Shown: positions 1 through 5,004 of the stretch, one piece after another
Layout: every line of letters starts with the position of its first letter
Numbering within the stretch: position 1 is the stretch's first letter
Program-made: the position numbers and the translations under genes
Source of the DNA: Devosia sp.
Lineage (GTDB): Bacteria > Pseudomonadota > Alphaproteobacteria > Rhizobiales > Devosiaceae
Assembly (NCBI GenBank): GCA_025352765.1
Contig: JANXSI010000498.1
Coordinates: 1-5,966, forward strand
Length of the DNA stretch: 5,966 nucleotides
Direction of reading: 5' to 3'
Notes under the pieces: generated by a model
Database searches by the model: none
Told to the model about the DNA's origin: nothing
Seen by the model: the letters and a program-made list of their open reading frames with translations, nothing else

Positions 1-588
1 GGCAAGCGCGTGCTGTGCCTCATGGACAGCCTCACCCGCTTTGCGCAGGCGCAGCGCGAGATCGGGCTCGCGATCGGTGAACCGCCGACCGCCAAGGGGT
101 ATCCACCGACGGTGTTCACAGAATTGCCGCGGCTGCTCGAACGAGCCGGACCCGGGCTGGTTAATTCGGGCGCCATTACGGGACTATTTACCGTTTTAGT
201 CGAAGGTGATGATCACAATGAACCCATTGCTGATGCTGTTCGCGGCATTCTCGATGGGCACATCGTGATGGAGCGATCCATTGCCGAACGGGGACGTTAC
301 CCCGCCGTCAATGTGTTGCGATCCATCTCGCGCACAATGCCAGGATGCGTGCCGGTCGATGTCCGGCCAGTCCTACAGCGGGCGCGGGAGTTCATGTCGG
401 TGTATGCCGACATGGAGGAGCTGATCCGGCTGGGGGCTTACCGGAAGGGATCGGATCCGCAGGTCGACCGAGCCATCGCTCTGAACCCAGCGCTGGAAGC
501 CTTTTTGGGCCAGCAGCGGGAAGAGCGGACCACGATTGCCGACGGCTATACAATGCTCGACGCGATCCTGGAAAAGGCCGGAAAATGA
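1..588 (+). CDS. fliI: Flagellum-specific ATP synthase FliI, C-terminal 195 residues (5' partial)
   Basis: FliI is the cytoplasmic hexameric ATPase of the flagellar type III export apparatus; it unfolds or releases export substrates and works with FliH and FliJ. The reading frame is open from base 1, so the gene begins upstream of the window. The visible part starts at the Walker B strand (VLCLMD) and continues with SLTRFAQAQREIGLA and GEPPTAKGYPP, then the EGDDHNEPIAD and RGRYPAVNVLRSISR blocks. This order and wording are typical of FliI and its type III secretion homologues (SctN/YscN). The Walker A P-loop must lie upstream. The C-terminal about 90 residues form the helical domain and end normally at TGA 586-588. 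A FliJ-like gene 43 bases downstream favours flagellar FliI over an injectisome ATPase. No frameshift or missing motif is seen in the part present. Confidence 0.96.
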   Translation, partial: GKRVLCLMDSLTRFAQAQREIGLAIGEPPTAKGYPPTVFTELPRLLERAGPGLVNSGAITGLFTVLVEGDDHNEPIADAVRGILDGHIVMERSIAERGRYPAVNVLRSISRTMPGCVPVDVRPVLQRAREFMSVYADMEELIRLGAYRKGSDPQVDRAIALNPALEAFLGQQREERTTIADGYTMLDAILEKAGK

Positions 589-603
589 GCCGTCCAGGTC
601 GGC

Positions 604-632
604 TGACTTGAGTGTGTAAGGAGTACAAGTCA
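604..632 (+). promoter_or_regulatory. Ribosome binding site of fliJ inside a 7-bp inverted repeat
   Basis: AAGGAG at 618-623 stands 8 bases before the ATG at 632, a strong Shine-Dalgarno that fixes the fliJ start. It is framed by a perfect inverted repeat: TGACTTG at 604-610 and CAAGTCA at 626-632, with a 15-base loop. The Shine-Dalgarno sits entirely in the loop, and the right arm ends on the A of the start codon. Whether this hairpin forms or matters is inference; the repeat itself is directly visible. Confidence 0.6.
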
Positions 633-1045
633 TGAAGTCGCGCAGCGAGAGCCTGATCAGGCTCAAAAAGTTCCAGGTGGACGAGAAGCGCCGCCAGGTG
701 GCGCAGATCGAGATGATGGTCGCCGACTTCGAACGCATGGCGTCCGAACTCGACCAGCAAATCGAGATCGAGCAGCAAAAGACCGGCATTTCGGATATCG
801 CCCACTTTGCCTACTCGACATTCGCGCGGGCGGCGATCGCCCGGCGCGACAATCTGCTGGCGTCGGCAGCCGACATGCGCAGCCAGCTTGAAACCGCACA
901 GGACGGGCTGGCCGAAGCGGTGGAGGACCTCAAAAAGGTCGAACTGCTGGACCAGCGCGAGCACGTTCGCGAAGCCGAGGCCGATGCCAAGGTGGAGCAA
1001 TCCGAATACGACGAGATGGGCCGCCTGCGCTACAAGCGCATCTGA
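632..1045 (+). CDS. fliJ: FliJ-like flagellar export chaperone/stalk protein
   Basis: This is a 137-residue, almost entirely helical, charged protein. FliJ proteins are about 140-150 residue antiparallel coiled coils that sit in the FliI hexamer as a central stalk and escort export chaperones. The N-terminus MKSRSESLIRLKKFQVDEKR has the usual FliJ opening, a short basic stretch followed by 'L..LkkfqvdEkrrq'. Two long heptad-rich helices follow, at about residues 15-50 and 65-125, separated by a less regular stretch around ISDIAHFAYST. No signal peptide or membrane segment is present. FliJ is poorly conserved in sequence, so the assignment rests on length, coiled-coil character, the N-terminal pattern and the position directly behind fliI. 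The ATG at 632 has a strong ribosome binding site (AAGGAG, 8-base spacing). A terminator follows 24 bases after the stop codon, so this is probably the last gene of its transcription unit. Confidence 0.85.
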   Translation: MKSRSESLIRLKKFQVDEKRRQVAQIEMMVADFERMASELDQQIEIEQQKTGISDIAHFAYSTFARAAIARRDNLLASAADMRSQLETAQDGLAEAVEDLKKVELLDQREHVREAEADAKVEQSEYDEMGRLRYKRI

Positions 1046-1068
1046 GCGTTACTCGATCCTCGATAGGC

Positions 1069-1098
1069 AAAGGCCCGCGTGAGCGGGCCTTTTCGTTT
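1069..1098 (+). terminator. Intrinsic terminator behind fliJ
   Basis: A perfect 10-bp stem (AAAGGCCCGC at 1069-1078, GCGGGCCTTT at 1083-1092) with a GTGA loop is followed by a T-rich tail (TTTTCGTTT, overlapping the stem end). It lies between the convergent ends of fliJ and the PRC-barrel gene. Read on the minus strand, the stem is followed only by TTTGCC, so it should work mainly for the flagellar operon and at best weakly for the opposing gene. Confidence 0.87.
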
Positions 1099-1111
1099 GT
1101 CGATCAGCAGT

Positions 1112-1126
1112 GGCGACGTCGTCGCC
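1112..1126. repeat. Small GC-rich inverted repeat downstream of the PRC-barrel gene
   Basis: GGCGAC (1112-1117) and GTCGCC (1121-1126) form a 6-bp stem with a 3-base loop, just past the stop codon of the minus-strand gene. No T tract follows on either strand, so it is not called a terminator; it could be a minor 3'-end hairpin. Confidence 0.35.
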
Positions 1127-1134
1127 CGCCCGAG

Positions 1135-1785
1135 TTACATCGCGCTCGAGCTCGACATGCTGGCGTCGGTCATGGCGCTGGCGTCGGTCGGCTTGTCGTC
1201 GACGGTCTGAAAGTCCGGGGCAGCCGTCAGCTGATCCTTGGTGGTCTCGAGCACGAAGCGCTCGGTGTTGTCGGCCGCAACGGTCCACTTGAGGGCCGAA
1301 TAGCTGACAGCCACCTGCTTTTCGCCGATGCCGAGGAAGCCGCCCACGCCGAGCACCACGGCAGCGACGTTGCCGTTCCCGTCAAGGACGATGTCATTGA
1401 TGTTGCCAAGATTGTTGGCGTCGGCAGCGGTGCCGTCATAGACGGGCGAGCCGATGATCTTGGAGGCCAGCCGGTCGGTGTCGACACGGGTGTAGCCGGT
1501 CGAGATATCAACACCGGTACCCGGCGTCGGCGCCATCATCGAAGAGGAGTCCATCATCGAGGAGTCCATCGCCGAGGCGTCGGACATCTGCGACGACATG
1601 GTAGAGGAGTCCATCATGGAAGAGGACATGGCGGAGGTGTCCGCCGGGGCGGACATCATGGACGAGTCCATCATCGACGACGACATCGAGGTGTCCATCA
1701 TCGAGGACGAGGAGGCGTCCTGCGCGAGGGCGCCGGTGACGAGAAGCGCGGCCACGGCTGTGCTGGCCAAAAGCAGTCGGGTCAT
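1135..1785 (-). CDS. Exported PRC-barrel protein with Met/Ser/Asp-rich linker
   Basis: A 216-residue protein with a clear Sec signal peptide: MTR, a hydrophobic core LLLASTAVAALLVTG, then ALA before Q22, predicting cleavage after residue 21. Residues 24-84 are a low-complexity linker built from repeats such as SSMMDSS, with 17 methionines in 61 residues and neither His nor Cys. Residues about 105-180 form a PRC-barrel: GSPVYDG, then a Gly/Asn stretch, NDIVLDGNGNVAAVVLGVGGFLGIGEK (broken here: NDIVLDGNGNV, then VLGVGGFLGIGEK), then VAVSYSALKW. This is the usual PRC fold pattern. The C-terminal tail (about 200-216) returns to Ser/Ala/Met/Asp. Exported PRC-barrel proteins are common in Hyphomicrobiales and often stress-related; the molecular role is unknown. 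The ATG at 1783-1785 is preceded by AAGGAA (1792-1797) at 6 bases. An EcfG-type promoter lies upstream, so general-stress regulation is likely. The gene converges on fliJ. Confidence 0.92.
   Translation of the reverse strand: MTRLLLASTAVAALLVTGALAQDASSSSMMDTSMSSSMMDSSMMSAPADTSAMSSSMMDSSTMSSQMSDASAMDSSMMDSSSMMAPTPGTGVDISTGYTRVDTDRLASKIIGSPVYDGTAADANNLGNINDIVLDGNGNVAAVVLGVGGFLGIGEKQVAVSYSALKWTVAADNTERFVLETTKDQLTAAPDFQTVDDKPTDASAMTDASMSSSSAM
1534..1716 (-). repeat. Degenerate in-gene repeats encoding the Met/Ser/Asp linker
   Basis: This stretch codes for residues 24-84 of the PRC-barrel protein. On the plus strand it reads as degenerate copies of GAGGAGTCCATCATCGA-like units, giving repeated SSMMDSS peptides. 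The units are 12-18 bases long and imperfectly spaced. They are visible directly and suggest expansion by slippage or unequal recombination. Confidence 0.75.
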
Positions 1786-1791
1786 TGTAGG

Positions 1792-1797
1792 TTCCTT
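1792..1797 (-). promoter_or_regulatory. Ribosome binding site of the PRC-barrel gene
   Basis: On the minus strand AAGGAA precedes the ATG by 6 bases (CCTACA). This supports the start that yields a well-formed signal peptide. Confidence 0.75.
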
Positions 1798-1873
1798 GGG
1801 TTCAACGGATCTGTTGGATGAATCGCGCGGCGCTCTCCTTTGCCGGTCGGGCGCCGCGTGATTTCGGAGGCAT

Positions 1874-1898
1874 AACGTCGTCGGTGGTCTCCTGTTCC
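1874..1898 (-). promoter_or_regulatory. EcfG-type (general stress response) promoter of the PRC-barrel gene
   Basis: Read on the minus strand, GGAAC (1894-1898) is followed by a 16-base spacer and CGTT (1874-1877). This matches exactly the known alphaproteobacterial EcfG consensus GGAAC-N16/17-CGTT, controlled by the PhyR/NepR/EcfG partner switch. Transcription would start near 1867, leaving a leader of about 80 bases before the ATG at 1785. Position and orientation fit the PRC-barrel gene. The match is seen in the sequence; its use by EcfG is inferred. Confidence 0.8.
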
Positions 1899-1908
1899 GA
1901 ACTTCGGA
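1896..1908. repeat. Palindrome overlapping the EcfG -35 element
   Basis: TCCGAA (1896-1901), a central C, and TTCGGA (1903-1908) form a perfect 13-base interrupted palindrome. It overlaps three bases of the -35 GGAAC element of the PRC-barrel promoter and lies about 65 bases upstream of sdaA. Its position would suit an operator acting on either divergent gene; no specific regulator can be named. Confidence 0.4.
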
Positions 1909-1955
1909 CGCGGACTGGAAAATTGGCCGCGAACCGGTCTCTGCGCGGGCAAAAC

Positions 1956-1973
1956 CATGCTAGGCTGCCGGCG
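1956..1973 (+). promoter_or_regulatory. Possible -10 element with near-leaderless start for sdaA
   Basis: CATGCT at 1956-1961 resembles a housekeeping -10 box and lies 11 bases before the GTG start of sdaA, which would place the transcript start within a few bases of the start codon. No convincing -35 is found at 16-18 bases upstream (ACCGGT at 1933-1938 is poor). Only a partial Shine-Dalgarno (AGG at 1962-1964) is present. This is a tentative call. Confidence 0.3.
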
Positions 1974-3343
1974 TGTTCCTTTCGGTCTTTGACATCTTCA
2001 AGATCAGCATTGGTCCATCGTCGTCGCACACGATGGGCCCCATGCTGGCCGCCCGGCGGTTCATCGACCTGATCTCTTCCATCGACCCGCCCGACGCCGT
2101 GGCGCTCGGCTGTCACCTCTACGGGTCGCTGGCCTATACCGGCGAAGGCCATGGAACGATCCGCGCAGTGCTCTGCGGCCTGATGGGAATGCGTCCCGAA
2201 AGCTACGATCCCGAGGCGGCCGAAGAGGCGCTGACTCAGCTCGATCAATCTGCAGCCGTGAGTTTGCCGAACGGCCGGCTGATGGCGCTCAGCCGCAGTT
2301 CGATCGTTGTCGAGAAGGGCAGCAGACTTCCGGTCCATCCCAATGGAATGATGTTCGTTTTGTCTGACGAGCGCGGCGAAGTCGTGGTCAGCGAGACGTA
2401 CTACTCGATCGGTGGCGGGTTTGTCGTCACGGAAGCCGAGATGGCCTTGGGGCCGACCATGCCGGCATCGGCCGAGGTGCCGTTTCCGTTTGGCTCGGCC
2501 GCCGAAATGCTCGCGATGGGCGATGCCTCGGGCCTGTCGATCGCCGCAATGAAACGCGCCAACGAGATTGCGGGCGGCGGCGCCGACCTCGATACTCGGA
2601 TCATGGCGATCTGGGCCGTGATGGACCGCTCGATCGAGCGGGGACTGTGTACGGACGGCATCCTGCCGGGAGGTCTCAATGTGCGGCGGCGTGCCAAGGG
2701 TCTCAACGACAAGCTGCAGGCGCAGGTGGGTGCAAACGATGCGCCGCTGCACTCGGCGATTGACTGGCTCTCGGCTTATGCGATGGCGGTGAACGAAGAA
2801 AATGCCGCCGGCGGGCAAGTGGTGACGGCGCCCACCAACGGCGCGGCCGGAGTAATCCCTGCGGTTGTCCGCTACTATCTCGACCTGGTGCCGGGCGCCT
2901 CGCCCGCCGCAGTGCCCGACATGTTGCTGACCGCAGCGGCTATCGGCGGGCTGATCAAGACCAACGCGTCGATCTCGGGCGCCGAAGTCGGCTGCCAGGG
3001 CGAGGTGGGATCAGCCTCGGCGATGGCGGCGGCTGCGCTCTGCGCGGCGCTGGGTGGGACCAATGCGCAGATCGAAAACGCGGCGGAGATCGCGCTAGAG
3101 CATCATCTGGGAATGACGTGCGATCCGATCCGCGGGCTGGTGCAGGTGCCGTGCATCGAGCGCAACGGCATGGGCGCGGTCAAGGCCGTGGCGGCGGCCT
3201 CGCTGGCGGGGCTTGGCGACGGCCAGCATATCGTGCCGCTCGACGCGGTGATCGAGACGATGCGGCAAACCGGCCGCGACATGGACGAGCGCTACAAGGA
3301 AACGTCGCTGGGTGGCCTGAGCGTCAGCCTGCCCGAGTGCTGA
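1973..3343 (+). CDS. sdaA: L-serine ammonia-lyase, single-chain [4Fe-4S] type (SdaA)
   Basis: This cytoplasmic enzyme deaminates L-serine to pyruvate and ammonia using a [4Fe-4S] cluster instead of PLP. The 456 residues show the single-chain layout: an N-terminal beta domain (about 1-155) opening with SVFDIFKISIGPSSSHTMGP, and a C-terminal alpha domain with NEENAAGGQVVTAPTNGAAG and IERNGMGAVKA. The cluster ligands are visible as C341, C383 and C394 (C-x41-C-x10-C). The last residue, C456, matches the tail-in-mouth ligand of the Legionella enzyme (recalled as C343, C385, C396, C458, the same spacing). H60 in the GEGH motif is the likely general base by analogy. The GTG at 1973 is the only possible start: an in-frame stop lies at 1961-1963 and the conserved N-terminus begins three residues later. 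The gene is intact and stands alone, divergent from the PRC-barrel gene. The 3' end overlaps the convergent gene by 20 bases. Confidence 0.97.
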   Translation: MFLSVFDIFKISIGPSSSHTMGPMLAARRFIDLISSIDPPDAVALGCHLYGSLAYTGEGHGTIRAVLCGLMGMRPESYDPEAAEEALTQLDQSAAVSLPNGRLMALSRSSIVVEKGSRLPVHPNGMMFVLSDERGEVVVSETYYSIGGGFVVTEAEMALGPTMPASAEVPFPFGSAAEMLAMGDASGLSIAAMKRANEIAGGGADLDTRIMAIWAVMDRSIERGLCTDGILPGGLNVRRRAKGLNDKLQAQVGANDAPLHSAIDWLSAYAMAVNEENAAGGQVVTAPTNGAAGVIPAVVRYYLDLVPGASPAAVPDMLLTAAAIGGLIKTNASISGAEVGCQGEVGSASAMAAAALCAALGGTNAQIENAAEIALEHHLGMTCDPIRGLVQVPCIERNGMGAVKAVAAASLAGLGDGQHIVPLDAVIETMRQTGRDMDERYKETSLGGLSVSLPEC

Positions 3344-3722
3344 GCAGGAGACCGATCAGGTCCTTGGCGAACAGGATATCGATGCCGAGTGCGGCGACGG
3401 CGACGCCCAGATACCATGGCGCGAGCACCACCCAGGCGACGATGCGCCAGGCCGAGTCCCAGCGGCTCTCGTCGTCGGCATCGATCTGCACATCCCCAGC
3501 AACCTCGCGCCGGTCTTCGGGCAGCGGTGCGTTCTGGTTGATGGCTGGCTGCGGTTTGAGGAGCGGCCGTTGCGGTTCGATCAGCAGCACCGGCGGAACG
3601 TAGCTGGCGTCGCGCTGCGGCGCCGCAGAATCGATCTGCGCGGGCCGCAGCGCCGCCTCGAGCGCAACACGCGCCGCGTCATCCCGGTAGAAGTTGCCGG
3701 TCGTCTTGGCCGTGCCGTCCAC
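3324..3722 (-). CDS. Hypothetical small protein with one C-terminal hydrophobic segment
   Basis: I do not recognise this 132-residue protein. Residues 1-90 are soluble in character: a charged start (about 1-28, FYRDDAARVALEAALRP), a Pro/Gln-rich middle (about 43-70), and an acidic patch DADDESRWD (81-89). A hydrophobic stretch with aromatic edges follows at about 92-117 (AWRIVAWVVLAPWYLGVAVA and onward), then KDLIGLLLSTRAG. With no signal peptide, it is probably a C-terminally membrane-anchored protein with a cytoplasmic N-terminal part. The start is GTG at 3720-3722, supported by GAGG at 3729-3732 with 6-base spacing; no internal Met or better start exists. It follows the metallopeptidase gene by 113 bases on the same strand, so co-transcription is possible, and it overlaps the 3' end of sdaA tail to tail. 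The sensible ribosome binding site and the membrane segment argue for a real gene rather than a shadow. Confidence 0.7.
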   Translation of the reverse strand: MDGTAKTTGNFYRDDAARVALEAALRPAQIDSAAPQRDASYVPPVLLIEPQRPLLKPQPAINQNAPLPEDRREVAGDVQIDADDESRWDSAWRIVAWVVLAPWYLGVAVAALGIDILFAKDLIGLLLSTRAG

Positions 3723-3728
3723 TCAGTG

Positions 3729-3732
3729 CCTC
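3729..3732 (-). promoter_or_regulatory. Ribosome binding site deciding the GTG start of the hypothetical gene
   Basis: Minus-strand GAGG (within TGAGG) lies 6 bases before the GTG at 3722. The TGA of an upstream in-frame open stretch (3731-3733) overlaps this site. Confidence 0.55.
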
Positions 3733-3835
3733 AGTCGTCCGCTGCAACGACTAGTGGAGCACTCGACCAGATGCGAGTAAACCCGTATTTTTCCCGGTAT
3801 TTGATGCGGTCTTCAGATTTCCACTGGTACTGAAC
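3731..3835 (-). other. Intergenic stretch: open reading extension behind the metallopeptidase stop
   Basis: This fills the gap between the two minus-strand genes and is less GC-rich than its surroundings. In the metallopeptidase frame, beyond its TGA (3836-3838), 34 sense codons follow, including the peptide YQWKSEDRIKYREKYGFTRI, before the next TGA at 3731-3733. No ATG, GTG or TTG occurs in this frame, so it cannot start on its own by ordinary rules. It may be a chance open frame, a remnant of a longer gene end, or, least likely, a readthrough extension. No terminator with a T tract is seen here. Confidence 0.3.
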
Positions 3836-3842
3836 TCAGTGG
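3821..3842. repeat. Inverted repeat over the metallopeptidase stop codon
   Basis: CCACTG (3821-3826) and CAGTGG (3837-3842) form a 6-bp stem with a 10-base loop. An alternative smaller palindrome, ACTGA-AC-TCAGT (3829-3840), is nested in it. Both span the TGA stop of the minus-strand gene. No T tract follows on the minus strand, so it is not a classical terminator. Confidence 0.35.
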
Positions 3843-4951
3843 AGGGGGCGGTTGATCAGGATCGGGCCGCCGGGCCCCGGAACCTGCCACTGCACCCTGC
3901 CGGCCTCGCGAACGACCTTCTGGATGAAACCGAGTTTTTCAACCACCAGCGGCGTGAGCACGAACGGGTAGGCATCGTGCTGTCCGACGGCACGATTGAG
4001 GTTGTTGATCAAGGACGCCAGCGGCACCCAGTGATCGATGAGGTCGTCCATGGATCCCGTCCGGTAGGGATCGAAATCGATGCGAGTCTTCAACTCGCCA
4101 GTCTGGTCCACCTTGGGGTCGAGACGGATGCCGAAGGCGCCGGCCATTTCCGTCGTATCGACGATGTGAAGGAAGTGCGCCCAGGTTTCGGCCCAATCCT
4201 CCCATGGGTGGGAGGTGGCGTAAGCCGAGATGTGGGTGGCTTGCCAGCCGGCGGGGGCGCCTTGCTGGTAGTGACGCTCGAGGGCGGTTGCGTAGTCATC
4301 GCGGTCGTCGCCGAAGAGCGACCGGAACTGCTCGACAAGCGCCTGGTTGCCGACGAGCAGATCCCAGTAGTAGTGGCCGACTTCGTGGCGGAAATGGCCG
4401 AGCAGGGTGCGGTAGGGCTCCTTCATCAGCGTGCGTCGCAACTCTCGTTCGGCGTCGTCCGCTTCCTTGAGCGCCAGCGTGATCACGCCGTCTTCGTGAC
4501 CGGTCATGACCGGACTGGCGGCCGCCGCGTCGCTCAGGAACTGGAAGCTAAGGCCGTGAACCGGGTCTTCGTTGCGCGTCGCGAGCGGCAGGCGGAGACG
4601 AAGCAGGGAATAGAACAGCCGCTTCTTGGCACGTTCGATGACCTGCCAGTGATCGAGGTTGGCCGGGTCGTCCATGGGGGGAATGACGCCGTTGTGGCGG
4701 CAGGCGCGGCAGAAGGGATCGCCACCGGGCGCGTATTCGACCAGCCAGTTGCAGGCGCCGAACTGCGCATTGGTGCAGTAGACGAAGCGTTGCTCGGGCA
4801 GGGCTGGCGCATGCAGATGGTCGCCAGCCGGCTCGAGCGAGACCATCATGTTGGTCTCGTGCCAGTAGCCGAGCGTGTGGCCGCAATGCTCGCAGACGGT
4901 GTTTTCGAAGTAGATGATGTTGCTGCAGTGATCGCAGCGGAAGAGTTTCAT
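3836..4951 (-). CDS. Putative zinc metallopeptidase with two N-terminal zinc ribbons
   Basis: A 371-residue cytoplasmic protein with no signal peptide or membrane segment. Two Cys4 zinc-ribbon-like groups open it: C6/C9/C20/C23 and C59/C67/C81/C84. The rest matches the putative zinc-binding metallopeptidase family (Peptidase_Mx type): HGLSFQFL near 132, ALKEADDAERE near 160, and the gluzincin-like HEVGHYYWD at 189-197 with zinc ligands H189 and H193 and catalytic E190. SHPWEDWAETWAHFLHI at 247-263 follows, where E251 or E255 may be the third ligand. The substrate is unknown. I chose ATG at 4949-4951 because the protein then begins MKLFRCDHC, directly at the first ribbon. An alternative TTG at 4979-4981 adds 10 residues (MSRRVNGSVP) without a ribosome binding site. 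The chosen start has only a weak one (ACGGG). The gene is divergent from the membrane protein on the right and may be co-transcribed with the small gene at 3324-3722. Confidence 0.92.
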   Translation of the reverse strand: MKLFRCDHCSNIIYFENTVCEHCGHTLGYWHETNMMVSLEPAGDHLHAPALPEQRFVYCTNAQFGACNWLVEYAPGGDPFCRACRHNGVIPPMDDPANLDHWQVIERAKKRLFYSLLRLRLPLATRNEDPVHGLSFQFLSDAAAASPVMTGHEDGVITLALKEADDAERELRRTLMKEPYRTLLGHFRHEVGHYYWDLLVGNQALVEQFRSLFGDDRDDYATALERHYQQGAPAGWQATHISAYATSHPWEDWAETWAHFLHIVDTTEMAGAFGIRLDPKVDQTGELKTRIDFDPYRTGSMDDLIDHWVPLASLINNLNRAVGQHDAYPFVLTPLVVEKLGFIQKVVREAGRVQWQVPGPGGPILINRPLH

Positions 4952-4979
4952 GGGAACCGACCCGTTGACGCGGCGGGAC

Positions 4980-5004
4980 AATGCCCGAGTCTGCGGCCGG
5001 TTCC
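4980..5004 (-). promoter_or_regulatory. Weak EcfG-like promoter candidate for the metallopeptidase gene
   Basis: On the minus strand GGAAC (5000-5004), a 16-base spacer and CATT (4980-4983) resemble the EcfG consensus with one mismatch in the -10 (CATT instead of CGTT). Transcription would start near 4973, about 22 bases before the ATG at 4951 and after the alternative TTG at 4981. The -10 mismatch is at a conserved base, so this is only a candidate. Confidence 0.28.

Noticed and set aside
1..588. ATP synthase F1 beta subunit or injectisome ATPase instead of FliI
   Set aside because: The motif wording (MDSLTRFAQAQREIGLA, ERGRYPAVNVLRSISR) is of the FliI/SctN type, not F1 beta, and the following FliJ-like gene favours the flagellar member.
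392..1000. Minus-strand open frame of 202 codons opposite fliI/fliJ
   Set aside because: It lies antisense to two well-supported genes, and its product has no recognisable domain and a composition expected from the complement of GC-rich coding DNA.
1534..1716. Possible CRISPR-like or intergenic tandem repeat
   Set aside because: The repeats are short, degenerate, without unique spacers, and lie inside a coding frame.
1598..1861. Plus-strand open frame across the repeat region encoding Glu/Ile/Asp-rich peptide
   Set aside because: It is the antisense reading of the Met/Ser linker repeats; the minus-strand gene has a signal peptide, a domain, a ribosome binding site and a promoter.
1802..2818. 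Minus-strand open frame of 338 codons opposite sdaA
   Set aside because: It mirrors the third-position GC bias of the clear sdaA gene; the product is rich in Arg, His and Gln without any motif, and it would also cover the promoter region of the PRC-barrel gene.
4953..4966. Plus-strand GGAAC followed by CGTT upstream of the membrane protein
   Set aside because: The spacing between GGAAC (4953-4957) and CGTT (4963-4966) is only 5 bases, far from the 16-17 needed for an EcfG promoter.
4952..4981. TTG start giving a 381-residue metallopeptidase
   Set aside because: No ribosome binding site, and the added 10 residues precede the natural MKLFRCDHC start; the ATG at 4951 is preferred.
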